NCBI RefSeq assembly: GCF_036370855.1
Contig: NC_088102.1
Location: 39,035,835 to 39,099,834 of the forward strand
DNA from: Dromaius novaehollandiae
Taxonomy: Eukaryota > Chordata > Aves > Casuariiformes > Dromaiidae
Length of the DNA: 64,000 nt
Direction of reading: 5' to 3'
Positions within the stretch are counted from its first letter, which is position 1; every line of letters starts with the position of its first letter. Shown piece after piece: positions 34,920 to 47,399 of this stretch. The translations under genes and the position numbers were made by a program. The notes beneath the pieces are model-generated. The model was not told the DNA's origin, made no database searches, and was given only the letters and a program-made list of their open reading frames with translations.

Positions 34920-37900
34920 AATATCTGCAAATCAAGAGCCTCGTTTGCCTTCTACAGCACTCAAAGTTGGAAAGTGCAGAGATACTGAAGGTGGGACGAT
35001 GTGATCTGAATTCTCTAAAGCAGATACCCTCAAACCCTCATCACCTTCAGCTGGAGCCAAGTGCTCTCAGCATCTCACAATCAATATAAATCAGACCTGT
35101 TGCCAAGGAGTTACAGGTGACTGCTATGAGATCACAGCTGCCTCGAGGGAGATCATTGCTGCTAATGCTTCTTACCACACCACCTGTCTTTACTTCTTGC
35201 ACTTCAATATCATGAATTAATGAGCAGGTCAAGCTGGGTTTCTCATCCTCTTGCACTAGCTTGGTGCTTAACACATAACATGAGAGGGATGCTGAAGTGC
35301 TAATATTGAAATCCTGAGAAAATGAATGGAAAAAGGTCCTAGAGTGGCTGAGCATGGAGGAGTGGATATTTTGCACACAGGCTCCTGAATTGCCTGTCAT
35401 GTCACAGTAATGGCAGATGCTGAGGGGCTGGAGCTGCACAGGGATTTATCTGCAAAGTCTTACTAGGTAGAACTCTTGTTTCTGAAGATTTCTGATGAAA
35501 AATGGCTGGACCTGCATGATCCTAGTGTAAGAGGTTTGTGTGGTGAATGACTCTACAGAGTTGTGAAGGGACATCAACTTGGATTCTGCAAAAGCTGCAA
35601 GTAAGTTAGTGATACATTTGTGGAAGATTAAGAATACCTGGATCATCATTTAAAGTGATCACAATAGAAATGGATACTGCTAGGTCCAGAAAATGTACTT
35701 TATTCTTAAATCAGAAGTGTTATCTGTTTGACTAAGTTGCTTGTGTATTGCCCTATGGATTGCTGTGGTGCCTTACAGACTGACTTACCACTTTTTGGTC
35801 TTCTGCATGTCAGCAGTTTTTAGTGGTTGTAGTTCTGTTGAGGCTATAATTTCAACAAATGTTCTTGCAAGCCTCGAAGTACCCCTTCTCCCACCTCCCC
35901 CAGCAGGGGAGGTGTTCCAGTATAATGCAAACAGAGGAAGAAATTGATAAATCTTCGGTTCTGTCTCGATCTGGTTGCAGTATGAATAGGGACTGAATGC
36001 AGCAAACAGGAAACTAGTGTTTGTGAAAACACTGAGAGGAGGCACTGGAGTGTAATCCCTGTGCCACAGCCAGCTACATGCAGCTGAACAGAAAACTGAA
36101 TATGTTGAATGAGGTTTGGCAGTGGGGAAGAAGTGTGGGGGTGGGTCTGCAAGGTGGGGAGGTATTGCACCCCTCTGCCTCTGAACTCGGGAAGCTGGGA
36201 AGCGCCAGCCTGCTGGGCTTCTCTGCTTTTCTTCAGCTTAACACAATGGGTACTTGTTCCTGATATTATGGGGATGCCTGACATCCTTTGGATTCCAAGA
36301 TTTTTCTTGGTTTCTCTACTCTCTGGCTGTCACCTAGAGATGGATCTAGATTCTGGTAGGTGAAGGATTACCTGACCCATCTCATTATGGGGCAGTGTGG
36401 TGCCTCTGGACATGGTCCCCATTTCTGGCCTTCTCTCAGCCTGAAGTTTTGCATGCCTAGTGCCAGAATTGGAATGTTTTTGCAAAGTGTTTCCATTATC
36501 TATCTAGGCTGTTTAGAATGATGGAGCTTCAAACATAAATACATTATTCTCACTTTTAGGGAAGTTAAGTATTTTTAGTGCACTTGATTCAAGTTGTTTT
36601 TATGGGATGTGTGAGAAACTGGATAAGGATACTTTTCAAAGATATTTTTCCAAGTTTCTAGTCTTTTCATGTGGAATTCCTCTGTAGTGAAAGACTGAAG
36701 TTTCACCACTATGTTAGATGAGCATTTCAAGCTACTTCTGCTTTGCAGGAAAGATATCTGTGAAGAGCACCAGTCTGGTGGAGCTGGTAGCTATACTCAG
36801 CTTTAAAAGCTTAAAATTTCCATGAGGATTAAATTGCAGTTCAGGCTGTAGTCAGTGTTGTGATGTGCTGCCAATAAAGGAGAGCAAATAGTCATCAGAT
36901 TGTAATAAAAAATTTTATTGTTAATTAATTCTGACCATCAGAAAAAGTGCTATGTGCCTTACCATCAAGGTGGGAAATAAATCTCTGTCCTAGAAGGGGT
37001 TATTAAAGATGCAGCAAGTAAAAGAAGCAAATGATTTGGGGTGGGAAAAGGAGATAAGAAAAATGGTGGGAGGGAGAATGAAAATTTACACCAGGCTCAT
37101 AAAGTTAATCAGGTTGATTATAAGTGAATCTTCTAGTTTAATCATTTGCATGCATATGTTATTACTTTTTAAATAGTTATTCCATTTCTACATTATTTTA
37201 AAAAGACTTCATGATGGGTGCATGATGTTCTGAGCATTTTGCTGTGCTGTTGATTACTCCTGCTGTAGGCTGTTTAATTTCTTGCCCAATTCTGCCACAA
37301 CGCCACTCCTCATTTAATCCTTGCTTTGTTGAGCTCATTGCACAGTTGACCCAGGACTGGGTCAGTTGTCTTCTGAGACCCCAGACTCCAGGTGCAATTA
37401 TGACTGCAAAGGCTCAGTTGCCTCCAGATGTGGTGACTATGAAACCTCTGTCAGAGGGAAAACTCTGCCTTCTTTAGAGCTACTTCACCAGAGGCTACTG
37501 GGGTGTAGCACAAAGCTAAGTGGGAAGCCGGTGCTGGCTGGTTCCTCTGGCACTGGCAGTCTCTACAGGTTGCCACGAGGCTGCTCTTAGTCTGAACTAG
37601 AACATGGGTTCAAAAGGCTCCATTATCTCACTGTCGTCCTTGTGAATCTCCATCTCCTTATCCTTTTGACACCACCCACTGATACAGGAGGTGCCATTTC
37701 ATGAATACCACAGTCTTTAGAGAGAGCTAGAAAAATTCACCTTCAGTGAAGGAAGAGGTGGATGGTTGGGCTGCCTGGCCTGCAGAGGGGGAATGGCACT
37801 CTCCTCCAAGGAGGAGAGGGATTGTCTTGAGTATCTGCTAACCACTTCTGCGAGGCCTTTCCTCATTCCTTGAATCTGTCCAAGGAAATTCATCTTGCCA

Positions 37901-38017
37901 CTGTTAGCCTTTCAGCAGGTGTTTTCTGTTCATACTTGACCACAAGTGCAATGTGGAACTGTTAATTAAAGCTTATTGAGAAATCTGTTTTGTATTTTCC
38001 TTAAGAAAAATTAAGAT

Positions 38018-38059
38018 AAATGGTATTTAAGGTCACTGAAATGGTATTTAAGGTCACTG
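38018..38059 (+). repeat. Perfect tandem duplication, 21-bp unit x2
   Basis: The unit AAATGGTATTTAAGGTCACTG with one more flanking base shared occurs at 38018-38038 and 38039-38059 without mismatch. Such identity suggests a recent duplication. Confidence 0.93.
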
Positions 38060-39103
38060 TAATCTTCAAATTAAGAGATTATTTAACAATATAATTTAAT
38101 TAAAAAAAAACAATTAAAATCCTAGTGCCTGTTTAGGAATACGCCATTCACCTTGCCTTTGCCCCTGAGTTGTTCCCCTCTACCCCCTTACTGTTCATGT
38201 GCCAGCCAGAAACAATGAACCAGAAGATATTTCTGCCCTGGCCAGTGTCATTCTGGGTACTTTATCCTCTATCTATTATATGCAGAAATAATTGACATCC
38301 ATGCTCTGTGCCTATTCTAATTATTTGGTATCAGAATAAATTAAGGATGCAGCCGCTCCTGGGAGAGTGATTTGTTGATTCGGCCTTTTTAAAGTGCCTA
38401 TGGCTGTGGTATTGGCTGTGAATGGCTGGAGACTGCCTGAACAGTGTTTAGTTCTGGGCAGGGCAGGATCAAAACAAGCTCTAGGCAGACTGCAGGTACA
38501 CCTTGTTTCTTGGTAGTGACTGAGGACAAGGAGGTGGTGGGAGATGTATGACCTGGTGCACAGATCTTTCAGAAGCCCACACACATACCCAAAGCCTCTG
38601 ACCATCATGAAGAAGCTTTTTCAGACTGGGAGGGTATTTCAGACAGTGTAGGAATTTGACAAATTTAGATGAGTAATGCAAATAACATTTTTCTTTTTCT
38701 TCCTGGAACAGCCATGCAGTGGAGGATGGTGGCACACGCTTTGCTATCTTGGCATTACATCATGAGTAGACAGGTCTCAAAGGTTTGCAGAGGTGTGACT
38801 TAGATGTGGATGAAGAACTTGGCTGCTTTTCACCTGTTACAGAGAACAGACTTCATAGGTCTTTGGGATAAACTCTTCCCCTCCTCCCTTTCCAGTGTGT
38901 GTGGGGGCAGGGAATCAGTTTTCCTGAATTGAAATCAGGGCCAAGCGCTGAGTCTTCTCCCTTTAACAGGTTACACTTCTCTCACCCATCCTACCTCTGC
39001 ACCTGGAAGCAGGCCATTGATGGCTCTTGGGAAGAGATGAGGAACTTCATGGGGAAGAAGGAGATTGTCCAGCACAGTGAGGGACCAGAGGAGGAAGAAG
39101 GAG

Positions 39104-39118
39104 CCACTTGGTGGCAGC
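39104..39118 (+). promoter_or_regulatory. Candidate CTCF site
   Basis: CCACTTGGTGGCAGC differs from the CTCF core at one position. Motif evidence only. Confidence 0.3.
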
Positions 39119-39706
39119 AAGCTCAGGGAAAACCATCCTGGGATGTCTCGCCTCTTTCTTCCAGTTACCCTGCTCTCGGGGAGCAGAAGTAGCTTTCTGA
39201 GGAGGAATTTTTTTCCTGGGAGGGGTGCGGGGAAACCCCTGAACTGAGGCTGCTCTTCCCTTGTGTAACTTATTAGCTAGAAACCATTGCAGAGGCTTAT
39301 TTATTACCTGTGTTGTCTCAGGTGTATGTATGGATTGGCTTTGAAGTGGGAATTAAAAGAAGGAAATCCTGTGCCTGGAGTGATTTAGGAAGGCAAGCTG
39401 TGCTGGTGCCCTTCTCCCTTGGAGCTTCAAAATGCATGACTCTTTGGGCCTGCAGCAGGTAGTATCACAGTGAGCAGGCAGGGGCCAGCTGGGTGCAAAT
39501 ATTTCTGTGCAAGGTGAAGCTCAGCTGCCAGAGGGGCAGCCACCTCCCCGGGGCCTGGCTGAAGCCGGATGGAGCAGCACCTCTGAGCAAAGGCCTCTGA
39601 TTTAAGCAGGATAACATGCTGCTCTTGTTTCTCCTATTTCACTGCTCAGGTGGCTGCTAACTGATGCCCCCAGGCAGGCAAGTGTCTCCTGCCACCCTCA
39701 TTATCT

Positions 39707-39721
39707 CCCCCCCCCCCCCCC
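39707..39721 (+). repeat. Poly(C) tract
   Basis: 15 consecutive C. A comparable 13-nt C-run lies at 18766-18778 in EXD2 intron 8, and an 11-nt G-run at 47289-47299. Confidence 0.95.
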
Positions 39722-42700
39722 ACTCCAAAAAAAAAGGAAATTCCCTCTGTCAGGCAAGGGTTTAGCTGCATATCTTGTCAACACAAGACCTGCTTCAGTT
39801 CCTGAACACTAATGACAATTTTCTTTCAATGTTATTAGCTAAGCCCTGGATGACTCTGCTCAAGCTGTTTCCAGAGTCTAAATAGCCCTTATGCTCATGT
39901 TTCGGATGGCATATCCACGCCTGAAGGCCACAGATACATTGCATCCTAATTTCTCAGATCAGAGTTGTGCTAAGAAAAACCTTTTGGAATTCTCCAGATG
40001 TTTTGCAGTTGAAAGCTCAGCTATTATTTTTTAATGACAGATTACTGCAAAAACATACACTACGTCTCTCCATAACTATAAAGCAGTCACATTTCATCTT
40101 TCTGAGGACAAATCCAGAGGATGCTCTTCTCTTCCCCTGTGACAAAGTTCTCCTTAATGCTCTCTGAGCAGTCTGGGGCACTGAATCTGTTCTCCTAGGT
40201 GGAGAACACTTTCTTCTGTGCAGCTGGTCATATTCCTCCTTCCCCTTTCTGTACCTAGACTACTCACCAAATACTTAAGCTAAGCTTGTGCTAAGGAATT
40301 AGCTACTTGGATTCTTAAGGGGTCCCGTATATTATTCCAGTGTGCAAAACTGTACTAGGTTTGTCACAAAATAAGAAAAGATTTAGTGTCTTCTCTTTAG
40401 TAAACTGTCAATTACGTAGAAGGAGCAGCTAAAGAGGAAACAGAAAAAGAACAAGTGTGATGGTAAGACCCCATAAATCTGCTGTAAGGGTTATATAATC
40501 TTGATTTGTTGTTTAGTTTATCATATTATCTCTTTTAACTTGCATCTCTCAGGCAATAGGACATTTATTAAATTAGCTGATATTTTTTCCAAAGATCAGC
40601 AATGATATATTATCATTGTTAATATCCATAGTACGTCTACATCACAGCCCGTATTGAGTAGAGAGCTCTGTGCTAGATTGCTTTTGGTACCCCGTTAGCC
40701 CTGATAGGGCTTGCTCCAATATCTGCATGCCATGTTGCAGCTTACAATATAACTATACTTGAACAATTTAAAATTTCAGAGATCCCTGTACAAGCATAAG
40801 GTTAGAAATATACTATCAGTTAAACAAAAGATGAATTTTAGGAGCAAAGCTCTGCAGCCAGAGGAGAAATCACTGCAATTTGGTACCTGCAAAATACAGG
40901 ACCTTGGGTATGACCAGCTAGGATCTAGGAGATAGTCATCCTGTAGGGAGGTTTTTGAGCCCCGAAGATGAAACATCACTGTTGAGATGCTTTCAGAGCG
41001 TGCAGCAGCTCAGTGCTGCAGAAGAACATGCCTCTTCTGCAGCAGCTGTGCTGGAGAGGTCTCGTCTCTTCCAGGTCTGCCAGCTAAAGTGCTCCTACCA
41101 GCACTCCCTAACCCTCCTTGGACTGAATGGGCCCCAAAGATTAAACAATGTCAAAAATGTCTCTGCAAGCTTGGCTTATCTGTGCCAAAAGGGATACCTG
41201 AAAGCAAGTGTGAGCAGCTCAGCTAACAGCTCTGAAGGTGGATAACTGTGCTTTTACTCTTTGCTGGAGACTTGGGCTAGAGCAGGACTCAGGTACCATG
41301 CATGGTCTGGCTGCTTTTCTGTAGGAACAATCAGTGCATTATGGGGCTGATTCATGCTGGTAATGGAGAGAGAGGTGAGTGAAAATGACTTTCTTCTAGG
41401 AGAAATGCCCTTAAGCTTCAGCTTGACATTCCTCTATCAGAGCTGACTCCTGTTCAGGGTTCTGCTGAGGCTTACCGATGGAGTGCTCTGCTTGCTCCTG
41501 ACATTTGCTTATAGGCCATTTAGTGAAAGAGATTTGGGGTCTTCAATGAAAGTACTAGTTCATGCGAGTTGTCTGTTCCTTGTAATTAATGAACTGATTT
41601 AATGAAGGAAAGCAGCGATTCTGCACAGGACAATTTCTATCATTTATATATATATTGTCAGCAGGCCGCGTTGCCAAGGCAGTGTGAGTAAACGGAGTTC
41701 TTGTTCTTTCTGTGCTATTTTCTGAGAAGGACCGCGTTGGAAGTGCTCTGGGAATAACAGGATGCGATCAGGGCAGAATAACAAAGAGGGCTCGGCAGTG
41801 CGTCTTGCAGGCATGAGGACTTGCTGCTTAGAGCTCGAGAAAGTCTCCTCTCCAGGAGTGCAAGCTCATTAATGACTGAAAACGCATGCTGGCAGGCAGG
41901 CAGCTTTTAAGGCTGTTTTTTTAAGGTGCAACTGCTTCCAGAGATGAGAATAAGTCCCAGCTGGGTGTAGCTAGCTGCTTGCTGAATCCTGCTGAAGGCA
42001 GCGCTGTCTGTGGACCGTACAGCCCTGTGCATGCGTGCACAGATGTTAACTCTCAACACAGTCTGAACTCTGCTGACATGTGCCCTTGTGTAGCAATTTC
42101 AGCTATGACCTGCAACAGGATCAGAGGGCTCTGCTCGCTCACCTGGCAGCACCTTGCACCTGTTTTGCATAGGTGCAAATGGCTACTCTAGGCAGGGGGA
42201 GAAGTGGGGCCGCAGTAAGTGAGCCTGTACTGTAATAATGCACAAGATGCTGGGCTTTATTAGCAGACAACAAATGTTGGGCTGTGCTCCCAAAATATAA
42301 GTGTCAATGCTGCAAAAAGTATAGGGCTTCTGTGGCCCTTGTCCTGCAGAGGGAATAAAGTGCCAGGCATCTTTGCCCAGAAGGTGGTGGTCCCCTAAAA
42401 AGGGAACAGTAACTAAAATGGTGTGACCTCTGAAGACTCTGAATGATGAAGAATCAGGGAGTTGGGTTTCTTCTGAGCAAAAAAGGGGACATGCTGGTGT
42501 GACCTTATAGATTTCTCAACTGTTAGATGTTTGGCTGAAAGATGGTTGTGGGGCAGGATTCACGATCAGGAGAACTGAAAGTGATGAAATGTGTGGAGGC
42601 AATTGAGAGAGGAAAGCAGCATGTAGGGTGAGTTAGCAGGGAGGGCAACCGAGGAAGTAAATGAATGGCTGTTGTGGGAGCACTGCAGAAAACGCCACAG

Positions 42701-44839
42701 AACATGATCTGTTTAGTTGCGTTGGGTCAGAGGGAATTCTTCTGTTTCAGACGCACCTCTACTGGGGTTTGAGTGACCTGCTTTTCTGTAGTGAATCTCA
42801 CAGGGTGGTGATAAAAGACCAAGAAGGAATTGAGAAATGCCTGGTATCTGTACAGCAGTGAAAGGGGAGACAATATATGAGCTGGCCGTGCTGTCACAGG
42901 ACAAAAGCACAACTCTCTCTCACATTTTTTCTTTTTCTGGATGAAAAGCTCTTCTGCTTGTTTACCTCTATGTCCCGCTGCAACTTGTGCTGAAGAGCTG
43001 CCTAGTGTGAACCTGCGTGGTAGGAGAGCAGCACCTTTTTCTATGCGACTGTGGAAGAAGTGGGGGCTGGAGGCGATGGGAGCACAGCTTTCACATTTCA
43101 CTCAAGCTGCTGGGACAGAGACATGCACCATGCAAGTTGGAGTAGTTAGGTGTTTGTTAATCCCTTGGCAGACTTGATGTATTTCCCTTGTGTGTCACAG
43201 AGGAATTCCCTTCCCGCTGGCTCTGATCAACTGGCCTGTGAGGTTGTGGGTGGTCAGTCTGCTACTGGGAACGGTGCCTCGCACAGGTTATGGTGCTCTG
43301 TAACACCTTTCCGCATTACCAGGGCAGCATGCTTTGCAGGGATGTTAATAATGTTGTGGAGCCCATGCTGGGTGCCAGTGAGCGTGCGCTGGGCCCTGTG
43401 CCCGCAGCAGCCCTGGAGGTGGTGGTCTCCTGCCAGTGCATGCCCTAGCAGCAGCTTTCTGCCCCAAGTGGTAGCACGGTACGTGTCTGATAGAGGAATC
43501 TGGTACTGTGCAGTGCTTTACCAGCTTACAGCTGGCATCCTGAACCTGAAGGGGGAATTCAGGAGAGCAGGTTGTAATTACGTGTAGCGGGATTAGGCCA
43601 GGAGGTAGTCAGGCAAAAAGGGGGTTAGAAGCCCAGCTGCCATTTTACACACTTTTTAATTAAAAATGCTTTGCTCCTTTGCTTGTGTGCCTTGGAGGTA
43701 CCCACGTTCTCCAGGCATGTGACTTCCCACTGGCAAAGTTATTTCGGTACCTATGTTTCTGTACTCACAATTTCTTAAATCCTAGTTGCACAAATAAGCT
43801 TAATCTTCCCCCTTCCTGCCCCAAGCTCCTTCAGTGGGTCACTTTGCTCATGCTCTTGGACTCTGTGCTGTGCAATTTGTATTCATAAGCTAGATGGTCT
43901 GCTGCCTAAGGTGCCTACAGGGCTGGATTTGGTGAGCTTTTTTATAGCTGCAGCTTTGGCAAAACACGGCAATGTGGAATCACATCATCACTGTCCTGCC
44001 CTTGTCCCCACTTCTCCCCCAGTGTTCAAGACACTGGGCCAGTGGCTACAGCACTTGTCCAGGATGCCCCCAGTTTGTATAGCTGTTTTTGACTGCTGGC
44101 TCTTGAGTTGTTGTGAGTGGCAGTGACTGGAGGCGATGCTTGGGCAGGTCCACAGTCATCAAAGAGACTTGCTTCTGTGAATTTTCACAGCCTCTGACCA
44201 TGTGCCCCATCTCCACAAAGCTGTTGCCTGAATCCCATCCGTGTGGTTGCCTGGCTGGCTCCAGGGTCTCCTCTCTGTGCTGCCACCCTTGATGCCTCCT
44301 CAGGGAAAAGAGTCCCATGTAGCTCTGGGGGCACTAGGCACGGGCAGCAGGGCCAGCCGTCTTGTTGCCTGTGTCCGGGGCACCCATCGGGGCAGCCCTG
44401 CCCTGTGGGGGGCAGAGCCTGTGGTTGCTCAGTTGCTGCTGCAGCAGCTCTGCAGGTAACCAGTGGCCCATGTCGGGCACTGAGGAAACCCATTTCCACC
44501 AGGTTGGTCATCTCTTCCTTCACTTCAGCTGGACCAGCTGCTCGGGGAAGGAGGATCTCCTGTGCTGCCAACCTTTCGCTTGCAGTGAAAACCTCTCAAT
44601 ATCAGAGATGGAGCCCTTCTCCCTTTGGGCTCCTCTCTCAAACGCCTGTTGTGCATCCACTGGTGCCTATATATGCAGCCTGCTTCCTCACTGCCCCCTT
44701 TTTTTTGGTTTTAACTAACCCTGAGCCCCTGTGCTCCTGGAACACCACAGCTAAACCAAAGCCCCTGCCCGCCCTCTGCCAAGCAGGTCAGGAGGGATCT
44801 GTCACTGTGAAGGTGCAAAAGCCCTTTAATCCCCCCAGC

Positions 44840-45150
44840 AGATCAGGGCCGTGGTCCCAGGAGAGCCGCGGGGCCTGGGCAGATGGGCGCCCGGCAGGCG
44901 CGCGAGGCGTTAGGACCCTGCAGCTTGGGCTCTGCTTCCCTGCTCTGCAGGACTGAGCCGAGGCGAGAGCTAACGCAAACAGCTGTGCCTGCGAGCCCAG
45001 CCAGCTCGCCGAGCGAGGGGGAGAATCCTCTCACCACGCCGCCGCCGCCGCCTCTCCCCTCCTTCCTGCGCTCGCTCCCGCTCTCGCCTCCCCTGGAAAC
45101 CTCCGCTGCCAGCTGAGCCGGCGTTCCCAGGCGCCGCTGGGGCTCTCGGG
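44840..45150 (+). promoter_or_regulatory. GALNT16: GALNT16 CpG-rich promoter and 5'UTR
   Basis: CpG density rises abruptly at about 44,840 and stays high through the coding start at 45,151. The leader holds an upstream ATG at 44883 in weak context (C at -3), whose frame ends at 45116, before the GALNT16 start. It also holds a CCG repeat at about 45040-45053. The transcription start cannot be fixed from sequence. Confidence 0.6.
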
Positions 45151-45351
45151 ATGAGGCGGATCAGGGCTAATGCCATCGCCATCCTCACCGTCGCCTGGAT
45201 CCTGGGCACTTTCTATTACTTATGGCAGGACAACAAGCCCCATTCAGCAGCATCCAGCAGATCCCCCAGCAGCAGCAGCAGCACCAGGAACGGGCAGAGA
45301 CCAGCCGGGCGGCTGGAGATCCACCGGGAAGACAGGACCATCCCCCTCATT
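45151..45351 (+). CDS. GALNT16: GALNT16 first coding exon (partial gene)
   Basis: It encodes residues 1-67 of polypeptide N-acetylgalactosaminyltransferase 16. This is a Golgi type II membrane enzyme of the GT27 family that starts mucin-type O-glycosylation by moving GalNAc from UDP-GalNAc to Ser/Thr. The peptide opens MRRIRANAIAILTVAWILG, with a five-residue basic cytoplasmic tail and a signal anchor at about 6-25 (through FYYLW). A low-complexity stem SRSPSSSSSTRNGQR follows, then EDRTIPLI, which matches the human protein at the exon boundary. The donor ATT|GTGAGT ends the exon in phase 0. The catalytic and lectin domains lie in exons beyond the right edge. The Ser run (codons 40-44, (AGC)5) makes the stem longer than I recall for human. 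Identity is very secure. Confidence 0.95.
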
Positions 45352-47159
45352 GTGAGTGAGACATGACCGCAGAGCATGTTTCGTTTTAATTCCTCCGCGA
45401 TTGTTGTTTCGGGGACCAGGGCTCGCTTGCTGTTGCTGCTGTCAGTGTCGCCGCAGGGAGAGATGCTTATGGGAACATTAATCCTAGTTTGTCAGGAGAT
45501 CGGGGTTGGGGGGTGATGAATGAATGGGGTGAAGGGGGAGAGAAGGAAACAGAGAGGAGGAGTTAGATTTGCATTTAGATTTCTTTGTATTTATTTCAGC
45601 ATTTTTGCTTGTAACCATGGCAGCGGTTACAGTTGGGGAGCAGGATCGGCAGCTCTCAAGGGAATAGAGTAATGTTGTGTGTAAAGTACTTGCAAGTTGT
45701 CTCAACTGGCTTGCCCAGGCTTTGCTTCTGTGGTTGAGAGCAGGCTGCCCTTCTTGGCTGAGTAAAAGGGTGGATGAAACAGCTGGAAGGTTTTGGTTTG
45801 TGTAAGAAGTACGTGTGTGTGTATATATATAAATAAAAATAAAATAATGCACGATTTCTTTTCCTGGCAACACACGAAAGAGCTGCATCCTCTAGCAACC
45901 CACTACTCCTGCTTGCTGGGCTCTGTGAATCGGGGCTCGGTGGGGGGAGATGGAAGCAGCCGTTGCTGCAGGGGGACCGTGTGCCTAGTTACTGGCCTCT
46001 GCATCTTCTCCCTTTGCTTTGCTCCCAAATAGGCAGCCAGGGCTGAGCTCCCGAGTTTTGGCTGTCTGAAGCTGGAGAGGGCAGTCTGCAAGTCAGGCTG
46101 AGGCTTGGGTTTGGGCAGGGTGGGAGGTGGGGGCCTCAGGAGCTCTCCACTGACCTGAGCAGTGTTAGCAGTACTCCGTGCGTGTTGTCTGTTTGCACTG
46201 TTTCAAATTTGCTTTCAAAGCCCTGCACTCCCTGGGTTACCCGTGGGCTTCATATGGTGTTATCAAGCTCCTGACTTAAGGAGGATGGCAGGAACCTTTC
46301 TGCTCGGTCCATGGGGGACATTTGTCCTCCTTCAGCCTGCAAGGTAATTGGAACAATAAAGCTCCCCCAACTCTAGGCAATAGCTTCATTAAAAAATAAA
46401 CCAGCCCCTGGGGTTAAAGTGACCCAGCAAGGCCATTCCCAGGAGTGACCCAGCTCAAGCAGTCGGGGAATTGCACTGCATGTCACTGTTTGTGTTTGGC
46501 TGCAAATCCATTTATCAGCTGGCTGCACACAGATGGAAGTGAACAAAAGCAGCAGCCTGGTCAGAGTTGGAGCAGGGGCCAGGCGCCGGGGCTCCCCGCT
46601 TCCCTCCTGGATTGGTGCTGTGAATTTTAGCCTGAGTCTCCATTTTCTTTGCCTTTAAAGTAGGGGTGGGGAAGGGGATTTAGGAAGAACCCAGGAAGGT
46701 TTGGAAAATGCTGTTAGAGCAGCCCGAGCCCTTGGGCAGTGCGGTGGAAATCCTTCTGCTCAGGGCATCACTTGCAGCTGCAGAGTCCGAGGCTCTTGGG
46801 GAGAGCAAGGACGTTACTTGCCACTGGTTATGGCCTCTGGGCTGGTGACAGTTGGGACTGCTCTGCTGTGAGACCCTCCCCAGAGCAGGATTGTGGAAAT
46901 GACTGCAGTGCCTCCCAGGCAGGGAGCTCTGTACAAGCACTGGTGCTCGCGCAGGCCCTCCCGGGCACGCTGGGAGAAGTTCTCGGCCGGCCAGGCGAAG
47001 TTGAGGAAAGCGAGGGTTTGGAGCACTGCAGTCTGTTGGTTTCGACCTTACCATGGGGAAAGCTGCCACTGAGCCCCTGATTTCTTGTGTGCTTGAAAGT
47101 GCTGCTCTGGCTGTTTTATTTCTCCATTCCCCTGCTTATCCTTTCTGATTTTTTTTTTT

Positions 47160-47285
47160 ATAGCATTTACTTTGTTCCCTCTCAGAGGGGTTGTGAGGTT
47201 TCATGAATCCATGTCTGCTAAGCACCTTAAAATCCTCAGGATGAGGATGCTGTGGAAGTGCCGAGTGTTGTTATATTGATGCTGT
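47160..47285 (+). repeat. CORE-SINE/MIR-like tail
   Basis: GGGGTTGTGAGGTTTCATGA followed by a TCTGCTAAGCACCTTAAAAT-like stretch and GGATGAGGATGCTGTGGAAG resembles the 3' part of MIR-type SINEs in sense orientation. Diverged, with approximate edges. Confidence 0.45.
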
Positions 47286-47399
47286 CTTGGGGGGGGGGGC
47301 AGCATGCACTCGCAGCTAGCCACAAAGCCTGTCATTATAAGCTAGAGTGCTGTATAGCTGTTGTGCTAAATCTGGTCCTACTCACTCAATGCTGTAAAA

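Larger units (their letters stand above)
21898..44840. other. EXD2-GALNT16 intergenic region
   Basis: About 23 kb holds no gene I can support. All open frames are short, without recognisable domains. Contents are listed separately: a possible exon-like segment (22928-23036), an 8-bp minisatellite (24278-24488), a CR1 fragment (about 27180-27310), homopolymer and CT tracts, tandem duplications, a 26-bp palindrome (31618-31643) and two CTCF-like motifs. The remainder looks like unique, A/T-rich non-coding DNA, which in this position could contain regulatory elements for either flanking gene. Confidence 0.65.

Noticed and set aside
38899-39192. A 97-codon frame with Trp-rich, acidic text
   Set aside because: It has no recognisable domain, no splice-site support and no neighbouring exons; chance is sufficient.
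44243-44956. A 237-codon plus-strand frame ahead of GALNT16
   Set aside because: It covers the approach to the GALNT16 promoter, has compositionally mixed text and no domain, and is out of step with the GALNT16 start.
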